A stretch of DNA of 64,000 bases from Alloascoidea africana (lineage: Eukaryota > Ascomycota > Alloascoideomycetes > Alloascoideales > Alloascoideaceae), in contig JAKTTT010000072.1 of NCBI GenBank assembly GCA_030581615.1, positions 37,713 through 101,712 of the forward strand, written 5' to 3'. Under the pieces are notes generated by a model that was not told the DNA's origin, did not search any database, and worked only from the letters and a program-made list of their open reading frames with translations. A program made the translations under genes and the position numbers. Below, piece by piece: positions 52,474-62,990 of the stretch. Position 1 is the first letter of the stretch. Each line of letters starts with the position of its first letter.

Positions 52474-54153
52474 TTACAGACTGGGTACAAGGTTTTTTGG
52501 GCCAGTTGTTGTTGTTGTTGTTGTTGTTGTTGTTGCTGTTGTTGAACTAGCGGATTTCGATATTCCTGCTTTAGGAGAGTAAAAACAGTAGCTGTCAACT
52601 AGATCTTTGTAGGTAGCTGAATGGATTGGTGGTCTTTCAGGAAGCCGCGTTCTCTCTGCGGGAGGTGTCGACTTGAAACCAGTATCTTTTGAAGGAGCGT
52701 CAGAAACGTGTCGAGGGTTCTTGGCTGAGGAAATTGTTGACTGGTTGAAACCTAGGTCTGTCCTCATTGGAAAAGATGTATCCATTGCCGAATCCGTATG
52801 GCCTTGATAAGTGTAGGAAGCAGAATAGGATGGCGAGTAATACGAAGAAGCAGAATCAACTGAAGAGTAAAAAGAGTTTGTCAATGATGGAGAATAATGT
52901 GAATCGGTAATCCCTTTAGACTGCGGTGAACTCGAACTTATCGAAAGATGGCTTAGGCTTGACAAATCGTAGACCGAATAGCTCTTGTGATGTGATGAGC
53001 TTCTAAAGTGGTGTCGCTGCTTCTGTTCGCCTTGTTCATCAGCAATTGATCTGGTTGCAAAGCTCTCATTCACGGAAACATTTTCTTTCTTCTGGGTCGC
53101 AGAAGCAAATGTTGAATTGCTTTGAAAGTTGGAAGCAAAGCCATTTGTTCGTTTAGGTATGCTTCTCTTTTGCGTATATTGAAAATCAATGCGATAGTTA
53201 AACGATTCGTTATTATCCCAGAAATCCTGTCCATTTGTAGTATACTTCAAACATAAAAACATTGGGTTACTTGATAAAAGAGTTCGACTGATATTCTCGA
53301 GAGAAATGAGAAACGCAAAGTTGTCTCGATTTGGTCGTCTTTCCTTGTTCAAAACCAACTGGCTCTCCTCTGGCTGATATGTAGCGACAACCTCAGAGTA
53401 TGTTTTCCAATAATCACAACTGTATTTTGCAATCACTTTTTTCTCAAATGCAATGTTGGACACAGACACGACTCCGACAAGAGTTGTCTTTTCTGCAGAT
53501 AGTGTAAGCCTCTGTAAAGATATTGGGTTTGAGTAGTCCACCTGGGCCGGGAAGCCAACCAACGATATGGAGTATTCGCCTTCGTCTTCGCTCGAACTAT
53601 CCCATGAGAAATTGTCATCGTCATAAAAAATATCGTCAAAGTCGTCCGAGTCTGAACTTGAGTTTGAATCCGAACCAATATGAAATTTGGGAGATTTTCT
53701 GTGACGCGGCGGTTGTCTAGAGCTGGCGGAAGCCACAGCGGAAGGCATTTCCCTGGTACAAAAATGTCTAACATCTTCAATTTCTTCATTAAATCGAACC
53801 GATTTTGTTCTTGTGAGGCCAGGCATTGACTTACACCTGCTCAGAGAGGACAGCTTCAAACTGGACTTTACCCGCTCGCCCGACTTTTTGTAAATGCCAG
53901 TGGCTCTTTCTGGAGACAGAGAGCGTGTCGAGGTCAGAATATTTTCTTCTTTAGCTGGCAGCCCGTCTCCATTTTCTGTTTCCTCTCCGCCATGGCGCGT
54001 AGAGTTGGCATTGATGAACGAGGACGGCTTTGCCAGAGTCTCTTGTTGCGGCAGCGTTGGAAGGGCACCACCACGTGCTGTGATTTGACCTACCTTGTTT
54101 GGGTTCTCCATAGCCAAGACAGCCACGGCGGTGGGGAGCTTAAGCAAAGACAT
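52474..54153 (-). CDS. GAC1: Gac1-type glycogen-targeting PP1 regulatory subunit
   Basis: Single exon, 559 residues. RVxF docking motif for phosphatase Glc7 as TKSVRFNEE (KSVRF about 119-123). A carbohydrate-binding CBM21 domain lies at about 205-330: ISLQRLTLSAEKTTLVGVVS, KYSCDYWKTYSEVVATYQ, LCLKYTTNGQDFWDNN and NYRIDFQY. Known family role: brings protein phosphatase 1 to glycogen synthase to promote glycogen build-up; GAC1, PIG1, PIG2 and GIP2 cannot be told apart here. The Ser/Thr-rich C terminus ends in a run of threonines encoded by a GTT/ACA microsatellite (52507-52542). A second in-frame Met lies 14 codons after the first. Confidence 0.8.
   Translation of the reverse strand: MSLLKLPTAVAVLAMENPNKVGQITARGGALPTLPQQETLAKPSSFINANSTRHGGEETENGDGLPAKEENILTSTRSLSPERATGIYKKSGERVKSSLKLSSLSRCKSMPGLTRTKSVRFNEEIEDVRHFCTREMPSAVASASSRQPPRHRKSPKFHIGSDSNSSSDSDDFDDIFYDDDNFSWDSSSEDEGEYSISLVGFPAQVDYSNPISLQRLTLSAEKTTLVGVVSVSNIAFEKKVIAKYSCDYWKTYSEVVATYQPEESQLVLNKERRPNRDNFAFLISLENISRTLLSSNPMFLCLKYTTNGQDFWDNNESFNYRIDFQYTQKRSIPKRTNGFASNFQSNSTFASATQKKENVSVNESFATRSIADEQGEQKQRHHFRSSSHHKSYSVYDLSSLSHLSISSSSPQSKGITDSHYSPSLTNSFYSSVDSASSYYSPSYSASYTYQGHTDSAMDTSFPMRTDLGFNQSTISSAKNPRHVSDAPSKDTGFKSTPPAERTRLPERPPIHSATYKDLVDSYCFYSPKAGISKSASSTTATTTTTTTTTTGPKNLVPSL
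52507..52542 (+). repeat. GTT trinucleotide array in the GAC1-like coding region
   Basis: About eleven GTT/GCT units that encode a poly-Thr tract a dozen codons from the C terminus of the GAC1-like gene. Trinucleotide length keeps frame, so length variation among strains is likely. Confidence 0.85.
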
Positions 54154-55410
54154 CCGGATCGTTGTCGACGAGAAAGTGCTGGAGGAGTGGTGGGGTTATA
54201 TAGGAGAGGTGGAAGGAGATGGTGCTTTCTAGAACGGCATGCAAAGAACAATGAACATGTCTCCGAAGAATCTCCGCCAGCTGCCCTGCGTGATGGAGTA
54301 ACGTGATGTCTCACCGTGTCTCAGTCGCGAAAGCGCGAAAGTGCAAAAGAGCCCCGGGCTCCGTGGGCTCTGTTCCGCGGAAGCTCGGCGACGGCCCAGC
54401 GAGGGCTCGGAAGGACGCTGGCTGGCTAGCGCGGGCTAGCCGAGTCGTCCTGGAGTTATCGTGGGGAATAGGTCCGGGCCCGGCAGGCTCGTTCGGAGAT
54501 GGGAAGGGACTAAGTCCAAATCTAGGTTTAGAGCCAGATTGGAGGTCACCAGCCGAAGCCAGTGACATTTAGCCCTGCGATCACCGAAACCGAATTCTGG
54601 GGTAAAAGTAGAAGCGAGCATGGGAACTCCGTCAAGCGCATAATATTACGGGCCCCAGGCACAAACACATGTCCAGCATTGTAATTCCAGCTGTCCCTGC
54701 CATGACTCACCGCAGAGACTCACTGTTACTGTATCGAGACTGCTGCCAGCCCGAATTGTTCCTGGTCAATCAATCAAATCGGAAGATGGGGAGACCGCCC
54801 AAGTACGTCCATGCAAATGACTTGCATTTCTATCATTCAGAGTCTTGAATGCCAATTTGCATGGACTCCACCACCTCACGGATACACACAGCCTGAAAGG
54901 TTATACTATGAATGACAGTTCAAAGTATCCTCCCTTAGGAAGGAGTGACTGGCTCTAATATCAAGCCGTCATTGAAAGTGAAATTATAGAATAGACAGTG
55001 AACAAACCCTCGCTATTCCCTTGAGCCAAGAGAGCCGTGTGTCTATATCTGCCTTATCTACAATTATTAGCCCGCTGGAAAATTCAATAACTCAAGACTA
55101 GGTTTGTTCTGTGCTTGTATTGGGGGGATGCTTTGAGCGAATCATTGGATATCGGGACCGTTTTCTTCCGTGATTTGAAAAGTAGATTATTACAGCACAA
55201 ATTATCCATTAACTCATCGGTTCGACTGTTATTATGGACTCTAGAGAAATATCACAAGAAGAGAGAAGGTAAACATTCTGGAGGATGGACTTGTAACTCT
55301 GGACGACCACCAAACCCACACTTAGTTACCCGGCTTTAGCTTCACTTCCGTTATCGAAACCCTCACGAAGTCCAGAAATTGCATAGTACCAAGACCACTT
55401 GCTCCCTTTA
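54154..55410. other. Divergent spacer GAC1-like / VOA1-like, GC-rich island
   Basis: 1.26 kb. GC-rich from about 54310 to 54560, then AT-rich. Frames in the GC-rich part overlap on both strands and show no domain. A frame at 55115-55339 is also unsupported. Presumed promoters. Confidence 0.45.
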
Positions 55411-56601
55411 ATGAAGTTGCAACTTGTACCAATTAGCATTTGTGCACTCTCAGCAGTTGTCGCTGCTGCAGACAGCAAATCAGACCACTCTGTAGATGCT
55501 GGTGTCTTTGCCTTTCCCCAAACCGATCGTCATTACAAGGCTACTCCTCGTTTGGAGCCAAATGCTGCACAGGTTGTTCTAGCCAGTAGATTAAACGTCC
55601 CTACTAATCAAGAGCTAACGGTAAGAAATATCCTCCCGGCTTCATATGGTGTCATTAATATAATTACTAACTTTGTTCTGTGTGTGATTGTTCAGAATGA
55701 TGATGTGGAATCTCTCAAAGACTTGGACGTTAGCCCCGAAGCATTTTCGAACCGAGATGAAGGCAACTTTATGATTGTTGTTCAAGGTGTTGACCAGCCT
55801 GCTGATTTTTTCAAATCCAAGGACAGCGATGTCAAGCCACTGTTCACAATCAAAAACCCTCCCAGTTTCAAGTCTTTCTCCAAGCTTTTAAACACACTGG
55901 CCAGTCAGGTTAGCGAGTTAAAGGACAAGATAGTGAAGCAAATGGACAACAACAAGGCCGATCTGGCTCCTCTATTTTCTCTCATTGGTGAATTTATAGA
56001 TGAGGATTTGTCCATATTCAAGGGTGTTGAGTCTGAAATTGCGGGCTTTTTCGATTCTCTATTCCGTTCACACAAGACAAAGAGCCTCAAGGATATTTTC
56101 GACGAGAACGTCGAAGAAGATAGACAATTCATTTACGAAAGTGCTGCTTTAAAGTCTCTTTCTACTCAAGAGCCAATTCAAGGGCAAACTGTTGTTATGG
56201 AATCAAAGACTCTTGGGTTGTTGTCTAAGAAATACGGAACTTCTTCTGAAAAATACAAAGTTGCAAAGGAGATGATTTCAGACTTGGTTATGAATACCGT
56301 TGAATCATTTGCATCCAATGTGAAAAGCACCGTTGTTGCGATTCCAGAAGAAGCAAACTTGTCTGATAAAGATTTTACAACAACTTCAAAGACTAGCAGC
56401 ATCAAGAAGATTAAGAGGTCTGTTAATGTTGGTATCCGCTCTGACAAGAGAAAAGACATTAGCGTCCAATTCAACATGTTTTTGTGGGTTGGTATCGTGC
56501 TCGTCCTTGCTATAGTCTGGGGCATTAGTCTTTTGGCCAGCATAGGAAGCGAAGAGCTACCAGGCGTTCTAAGTGCTGCCACCCATGTCAAAAAGACATA
56601 G
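55411..56601 (+). CDS. Type I membrane protein resembling V-ATPase accessory ATP6AP2/VOA1
   Basis: ATG at 55411 gives a signal peptide (MKLQLVPISICALSAVVAA). An intron at 55621-55695 (GTAAGA donor, TACTAAC branch, TTCAG acceptor) is 75 nt and contains no stop in frame, so it is easy to mistake for coding; with it removed the product is 371 residues. The lumenal part is helical and charged. Near the C terminus is a single TM preceded by a dibasic KIKRSVNVGIRSDKRK and reading VQFNMFLWVGIVLVLAIVWG, then a short cytosolic tail. The FNxxLW...LVLA pattern and position resemble the TM of ATP6AP2 (prorenin-receptor) and Ac45/Voa1 proteins, which assist V-ATPase Vo assembly in the ER. That link is inference from the TM pattern and layout. 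Confidence 0.55.
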   Translation: MKLQLVPISICALSAVVAAADSKSDHSVDAGVFAFPQTDRHYKATPRLEPNAAQVVLASRLNVPTNQELTVRNILPASYGVINIITNFVLCVIVQNDDVESLKDLDVSPEAFSNRDEGNFMIVVQGVDQPADFFKSKDSDVKPLFTIKNPPSFKSFSKLLNTLASQVSELKDKIVKQMDNNKADLAPLFSLIGEFIDEDLSIFKGVESEIAGFFDSLFRSHKTKSLKDIFDENVEEDRQFIYESAALKSLSTQEPIQGQTVVMESKTLGLLSKKYGTSSEKYKVAKEMISDLVMNTVESFASNVKSTVVAIPEEANLSDKDFTTTSKTSSIKKIKRSVNVGIRSDKRKDISVQFNMFLWVGIVLVLAIVWGISLLASIGSEELPGVLSAATHVKKT

Positions 56602-56976
56602 ATCTTTTCCTGATTTAATCATATCATACATTTTCATAGTTAATTTATAAAGGCTTATGCTTTCATTTCTGGGCCAGGAATACTACGAAAGGCACAATCT
56701 AGGTGCTCTCTGTGAACAAATCTACCAATCCTCACATCGCAAACAGGAATTGCCTGCCCATGCCTCTATTGGCTAAACTAGAGCAAAACCAAACTCAGAA
56801 CCTAGCTCCTAAAACTTTTGGCTTTTCGCAAACATGTGGGGAAAGTTTCTAATTGCTACCGCCAGCTTTGATACACCCATGCACCCTGGTCTGATAACCA
56901 CCAAAACCCGCCGCTGAGATCGCATATCGAAGGCAAAAGTCCTTATCGGAACCGTGCAAAACCAACCTTTCTCTTG
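56602..56976. other. Spacer VOA1-like / ADP1
   Basis: 375 bp with the 3' end of one gene and promoter of the next. No feature of note. Confidence 0.4.
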
Positions 56977-59900
56977 ATGTTGCGGGCCGCAGAGTTCTTG
57001 GTAACTTCTCTGGCCGCTTTGAGCAGCTTGTTGTCAGCAGCAGCTTCACAAAAAGTGGCCCCGAATGACCTGTTCCTTGAACTAGACCTACCCTTGTCAT
57101 TAGACTCCTCTGCCCAACAATCTCCTTCCATTAATTACTCAGATCTACAAGAGGATGGAGAATGTCCGCCTTGGTAAGTTGGTAATTGTTAAAGGCTGAA
57201 GCACGGCCCGACCATGTCTACCATTTTTTTGTTTTGGTCTAACTCTCTACAGTTTCAACTGTATGCTCCCGATTTTTGGATGCACCCAAGGCGGCGTTTG
57301 TAATGAATACAACGGTTTGTGTGAATGTCCTCCTGGATTTGGAACAAATGACTGCTCAGAGCCGGTTTGTGGTGCACTCTCGGATGGCCCGAATCGTCCT
57401 GTCCGAGATGGTGATCACTGTGAGTGCAAAGAAGGATGGTCCGGTATAAACTGCAACATGTGTGATCGTGATGAAACCTGTAATGCTTTTTTCCCCGATG
57501 ATATCCAAGGTACTTGTTATAAAGGAGGGATTTTGGTTCATGCAAATAATCAAATGTGTGATGTCACAAACCGGAAGATTGTTGATATCCTCGATCCCAG
57601 GAAACCGCAAGTAACATTTGGTTGTAACTCAACAGAAGAAAGCTGTACTTTTCAGTTTTGGATAGGAGAAGTGGAAAGTTTTTATTGCCGTTTAGACGAA
57701 TGTGCATTTGATACAGAGTTTACTTCATCGACAAATTCTACGAAAACCCATTGCGAAACGATCACATGTGAGTGCATCCCCGGAAGAATGCTTTGTGGCC
57801 AGAAAGGGTCTATCAACATTGACGATTTTTTGGTGAATGAGATTAGAGGACCCGGCGATTTTGAATGCAATCTCGGAAAGCAAGAATGTAAATTCTCGGA
57901 GCCTGCTATGAATAACTTGATTATGAGTGTCTTTGGAGATCCGGCCATTTCACTGAGTTGCCAGTCTAGTGAATGTTTACACTATACCGAGATCCCAGGA
58001 TACGAACCGCCAGAGAAAAAGAAATTGGCTGCTTGGAAATCAATCGTTATAGTCGGGGGAGTTTTCCTTCTTCTCAGTGGGGCAATTGCCACCTTCTATG
58101 CGTCCTTTATCAAGTCATCACCTCTATTTGGAGGTAGCAATGGTAATTATATCCGTCTACCTGATGATAACGAAAATGCAAAATTAATGAGCGGCCATAC
58201 GCCAATGACCTTGTCATTCAAAGGAATTCAGTATCTTCACTCTGAAAAGCTGATTTTGGACGACATATATGGACTTGTAAAGCCAGGAGAGGTTATGGCG
58301 ATCATGGGAGGATCCGGTGCTGGAAAAACAACATTGTTGGATATCTTGGCACATAAAAATAAACGTGGAACGATAAACGGGCAAATTTATGTTAATGGAA
58401 AAAGATACCATTCTGAAGAGTACAAAAAGATTATCGGCTTTGTTGACCAAGAGGATTATTTGTTCCCTACACTGACTGTGTACGAGACAGTTTTAAATTC
58501 GGCTTTACTAAGGCTTCCAAAGAGCATGTCATTGGAGGCAAAACGCCTTCGTGTTCTTGAGACGTTGACCGAGTTGCGAATTTTGAACATTAAAGATAGA
58601 ATAATAGGCAACGAAGAAGATCGGGGGATTTCTGGAGGTGAAAAGAGACGAGTGTCCATTGCTTGTGAATTGGTTACCAGTCCTTCTATCCTATTCTTGG
58701 ATGAGCCTACTTCTGGTCTTGACTCCTACAATGCTTTCAATGTTGTTGAATGTTTGGTTCACCTGGCTAGAACTTACAATAGAACAATTGTGTTCACTAT
58801 ACATCAGCCTCGTTCAAACATTGTTGCTCTATTTGATAGGCTAATGCTTCTAGCTGATGGTAAATTGATTTACTCGGGTCCAAATAGCGGTACTTTTGAT
58901 TATTTTGAAGCTATAGGCTACAAATGTCCAGAAGGATTCAACATTGCAGATTTCTTGATAGATTTAACTGTGCAAGCGTCTTCTAATGGTTTCCTTGAAG
59001 ATTCATCTAGTCGAAATGAAGAAGATGTGGATGGCGCCCCTGAAAATTATCACAGAATTACACCTTCATCAACAAGCACTGGACTTGACACTACAAGCGA
59101 ATGGAGGCATTTGGCCTCGCATCGAGATGATTTGATTCCTACTGGGCAAGAAGTAGCAAGGAGGCCGCGCCTCTCTTTATCCATAACCAAGGACGACGTC
59201 ATTCTGGACAAGCTTGTAACATGCTTCCGGGTTTCTCTCTTAGCGGACGATTTAAAGAAAGAGATTGATAAACATCGCAAACATGGTAGCTCTTCCAGCT
59301 CAAGTGTTCGCGAGGAAGATGGTGAACATTCTGCTCAAGAAAACGAAGCCGATACAGAAGCCCAGACTGACGCTGATGTCGAGGCTGTGGAAAGCGAACT
59401 GTTTACGACAGACAAATTGAGTGGGCATAAAAGAACAGGTATATTTGGTCAGATATCCATTCTATCCAGCCGTACTTTCAAGAACCTCTATCGAAATCCT
59501 CAGCTACTGTTGACTCACTATCTAATTGGAATCCTATTGGCATTTTTCTGTGGTGGTCTCTACTACAACGTCTCGAACGATATTTCTGGTTTCCAGAACC
59601 GTCTCGGTCTGTTTTTCTTTCTCTTGGCTCTTTTTGGATTCTCCACGTTGACGAGTTTGAATCTGTTTGCCAGTGAACGAATCATTTTTGTTAGGGAACG
59701 TGCGAATGGATATTATCACCCATTATCATACTATATTTCCAAAGTCCTTTTCGACATTGTACCTCTCCGTGTTGTACCACCGCTTGTTCTTGGAGTTATT
59801 ATCTACCCAATGGTTGGGCTTTCGCTTGAAGAAAATGCTCTGTTCAAATTTCTACTAATTCTAATTCTGTTCAATTTGACCACCGCAGCTATCTGTTTAA

Positions 59901-60271
59901 TCATTGGTGTGGTCATCAAAGACACCTCCGTTTCCAATTTGATTGGGGTTTTAGTGATGCTCTTCAGTTTGCTCTTTGCAGGGTTGTTCCTGAATAGAGA
60001 CTCAGTTCCATACTATGCCAAATGGTTACAGTATCTTTCGGTTTTCCACTACGCCTACGAATCGTTGATTATTAATGAGGTCCGGTTGCTAACTTTAACC
60101 GAGTACAAGTATGGTTTATCAATCGAAATTCCAGGCTCCGTGATTCTGAGCACATTTGGATTTGACGTGGGAGCATTTTGGGGGGACATTATTGGGTTAG
60201 GATGTATCTTTTGCGCATTTATCGTTCTTGGATACATTGCTCTACATTTTGTGTTGGTAGAAAGGAGATAG
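56977..60271 (+). CDS. ADP1: Adp1, ABCG-type transporter with EGF-like lumenal domain
   Basis: Two exons, 56977-57173 and 57253-60271, with a 79-nt intron (GTAAGT ... CTACAG), 1071 residues. Exon 1 encodes a signal peptide (MLRAAEFLVTSLAALSSLLS) and the splice rebuilds CPPCFNCMLPIF. Cys-rich EGF-like repeats follow (GLCECPPGFGTNDCSEPVCG, then HCECKEGWSGINC), a TM at about 327-345, then one ABC cassette: Walker A GGSGAGKTTLLD at about 417, signature ISGGEKRRVSIA at about 525, Walker B ILFLDEPTSGLD at about 545. Six TM segments fill about 795-1065 (IGILLAFFCGGLYYN and others). This is the layout of S. cerevisiae Adp1 (1049 residues). The substrate is not known. Confidence 0.95.
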
Positions 60272-61221
60272 AAAAACGGGCATTGTGTTATAAAAAAAGT
60301 GTGAGATAGTGGTTGGCAAGAGGAAGGAAGGAGCTATAGGCTTTGGAGGAGAGATGGTGATACTTTTCTTCTAGATAGAAGAGCAGTCAAATAACTGAAA
60401 AGTTCAAAAAGTGCATTACAGTTTATCCTCAATCTTTATTTTTTGTTTTTATTGTTATATTAAAGTCTCGGTATATAATAGTTTTTGTCTAACCAGGAAT
60501 TATCGAGTTAAAGTCATACATCTTTGTTAAAAGTGTGTGATCGTATATCCAACAGAGGTATCGTTTGTAGTATGTGACTGGGTTACATCTCTTATTTGCT
60601 TTTATTAGGGGTTTGTATGTCGTTTTCTGCCACTCGGGCTGCCGCATTGCTTATATAACATTGCGTATGTAGTTGTGCGTGAATTAAAATGGGTGTACTA
60701 TCAGCTATTTGGCGACAGTGATTGTCGCTTTAATATCGGGTGTTTTCGAGAAAAGTCGGGTAGAAATGACCCGGAAAAGGAGATCTTGGTATGGGTCACA
60801 AGGACTTGCAGAACTCGGTCGAAGACCTGTTCCTAACAAGGCAACTTGCATGGAATCCACCAATCAACTGTCAATTCAGGTTTTCTGTCATCCCCTGAAA
60901 ACTTAATAATTACTACTCTATTCGGACTGTTCTGCATACAACTTCCTTTTTGTGTTTCTGGCATAAGTTTTCTGTTAGATTTCCAGTTTACTCAGATAAA
61001 AGAGATCTCTTCTCTTCCTCAGAATCTACATCTCCTCTAGCCCCTTAAATGGCAAGCACCAACATGAACTCTATAAATTGCCAACGGGACGAGCTTGATG
61101 GATCCGAGCAAGGTAATTTGCATCAAGAGAGCAAAAGAGGGAAAACCAAAGGAGTCAGGAAAGATACTTTGGATATAAATATGTCTGCATTAGACAATAA
61201 TTGAATAACGATAGAACAGCT
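60272..61221. other. Spacer from ADP1 to transposon remnants
   Basis: About 950 bp. Contains ADP1 3' sequence, short unsupported frames (60709-60906), and a 51-codon ATG frame at about 61049-61204 (MASTNMNSINCQRDELDGSE onward) of no recognised family. It may already be transposon-derived sequence. Confidence 0.4.
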
Positions 61222-61662
61222 TCACAAAATATACTCTTCCAAAGCAGGCGTGGATACACCGAAAGATATTGCTACCTGATTAGGTCTGGTACAGTTCAAA
61301 AAATTAGACAATAAAACAATCACAACATATTCCGCGCCGATATAACCCTTATCAATAGAGTTCGTTTTATAAATACTTATTTTGGCCCAATTGGCATTAA
61401 TGAACTCGAATGAATGCTCAACCGAAACTCTAACGCCTCTCATTGAGTTGTTCGCATCGGTGAGCCTTGGGGTATCTTGTCTAGGTCGAAAAGGAGAAAC
61501 AACCACTTCAGACGCTTCGTACCGTAAATGATGTACTGGGTGCCCTCGACATTAAAGGCTTCCTTTAGCCTCTCTTCAAGCTTACTATCCATGTACAAGT
61601 ACTGGTCGTGTCATGGGTCCGCCCTTGGACCAAAGCAGTCTAGAATTGGCCCACTAGGAATT
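61222..61662 (-). pseudogene. DDE_4 (Harbinger-like) transposase, C-terminal half, frameshifted
   Basis: Minus strand. The 61222-61506 frame reads VVSPFRPRQDTPRLTDANNS then MRGVRVSVEHSFEFINANW and AEYVVIVLLSNFLNCTRPNQ, the PFR...R..VE..F...N signature that ends DDE_4 transposases. Immediately upstream, in a frame offset by one base, lies DQYLYMDSKLEERLKEAFNV then GTQYIIYG, the segment that leads to the second catalytic Asp. The Asp itself is not clear (TKRLKW sits where DPAYP-like sequence is expected). So the gene is broken by a frameshift. The first catalytic region is not on this strand nearby; an N-terminal piece lies on the opposite strand at 61854. Dead DNA-transposon remnant. Confidence 0.65.
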
Positions 61663-61853
61663 GTCAAGCTTGTATGTTCAATGCACAATAACCCTGAGCG
61701 TATCTGTTAGGAACAAACCCTTAAAAATTTTTAAAAACAGTAACTGTGAAACGATAAAACTGTAATCATTATTGAAATGTACACACTAAGGGTACAGTCC
61801 TGATAAGAAGATGTAATTTGTATAAATAAACAATTGCTCACCTCGTGGCCTGT

Positions 61854-62012
61854 ATGTGTAAGCAGAATATTAAGGAATTGGTTCGGTTACTTCATATTCC
61901 TGACAATATTACTAGACCTCGCCTAATGTACAAGGTCGATACAGTAGAAGCACTGTGCATCTTTTGCAGTAAATATATGCTCTTCAAGAACAGTTCTTTT
62001 TTCTGTAATTAA
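61854..62012 (+). pseudogene. DDE_4 (Harbinger-like) transposase, N-terminal fragment
   Basis: A 52-codon plus-strand frame, MCKQNIKELVRLLHIPDNIT then RLMYKVDTVEALCIFCSKYM, resembling the region before the DDE domain of fungal DDE_4 transposases (LxIP ... Y ... EALCIFL). It then stops. It points away from the C-terminal half on the minus strand, so the two fragments come either from one inverted element or from two copies. Confidence 0.5.
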
Positions 62013-62093
62013 CCGTCAGTAACAGGAGACTAGCGGTTCCGGATAGATGGGTTGACCATATATTTCAGAAAGCGAAAAGAAAAAAAATTATAG

Positions 62094-62967
62094 ATGAAAG
62101 GTTACTCCCTCCACCTAGACAATGTGAAATTCCATGAACCAAGACTAAACCCTTACGATGAGGCCCTGGAGCAGTTTCTTCCGAAACGAATTTCCAAAGC
62201 CTTATCAAAGCATCAATACGATTTGGGGGAAGGCAGCGATCAAATTGACGATGAGGTGTGGAAACAAGACATTATGGAGATATACGATAAAATGCTTACC
62301 GAAGTACGTTGATAATTCTCAATATACACCCAATCTCAACCAACTCATCAACTACTTGATTGAATCAAGATTTACCGGCCAACTCTTAGAACCATTCTCA
62401 GACTTCTACGGCGTAGAACTCTTGTTTAAATTTAAAGAAGAGTTCTTCTTAATTGACAACATTGCTCGAGTCAACCTCTTACGAAACTTTTGGTCTACGA
62501 CGACACAACACGGAACCAATATCGAGAACTTTCAAGACAACATGTTGGTGATGGAGTTCTACTTTCCTGAACTGCAACCCTACTTCTCGTACATACCTCT
62601 TTTCAATCTTTCCAACAGTCAGATGGACTCTGTCCTAACTAGATAGGGTATGCTTGGTAACTCGGTATAAGAAATTAACAAGTTAAAAGGGGCAAACTAC
62701 AAGCTACTTGTGAGCTTTATCGACAAACAAATTTCTCAAAAAATAATCAATGGTTCTGTTGCTAAATCTACCATTTCCACTTCTGATTCTGACTCCATCA
62801 GCCTTCTGGAGGATCAAGCTAACGATGAGGTTCCTTACATTCATTGCAAAAAAGTTCGCTGCCACAAATATTGTGGACTAGGTCATGGTTTCAAGCGCTG
62901 TCCCTTAGTGATCATTTTTCCAGAAACTTGTTTGTGGATAAAGCAGCTTGCAGTTTGTGCTTTTTAA
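62094..62967 (+). mobile_element. Decayed reading frame with zinc-knuckle-like end (unknown mobile element)
   Basis: Three overlapping open stretches line up into one decayed gene. 62094-62312 (MKGYSLHLDNVKFHEPRLNP) ends at a TGA, and the reading continues in the next frame from about 62302 (VDNSQYTPNLNQLINYLIES, then FSDFYGVELLFKFKEEFF) to a TAG at 62644. The same frame crosses another stop and resumes (YKLLVSFIDKQISQKIINGS), ending CHKYCGLGHGFKRCP, a CCHC-like zinc knuckle. A GTACGT near the frame change could be a donor, so an intron is possible there. The middle part is repeated in inverse at 62991-63216. The zinc knuckle and decay suggest a transposon ORF; the family is not recognised. 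Confidence 0.4.
62397..62621 (+). repeat. Inverted duplication, arm 1
   Basis: About 225 bp from CTCAGACTTCTACGGCGT to TTTCCAACAGTCAG. Its reverse complement recurs at 62991-63216 with roughly 85% identity by eye. It codes FSDFYGVELLFKFKEEFF in the plus direction. Confidence 0.8.
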
Positions 62968-62990
62968 CTTGTTAATCTCTTCTACCATAC

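Noticed and set aside
55621-55695. Treating the open 75-nt segment as coding
   Set aside because: It has a perfect intron structure (GTAAGA, TACTAAC, TTCAG) and codes an atypical hydrophobic insert, so it is annotated as an intron, with retention listed as a finding.
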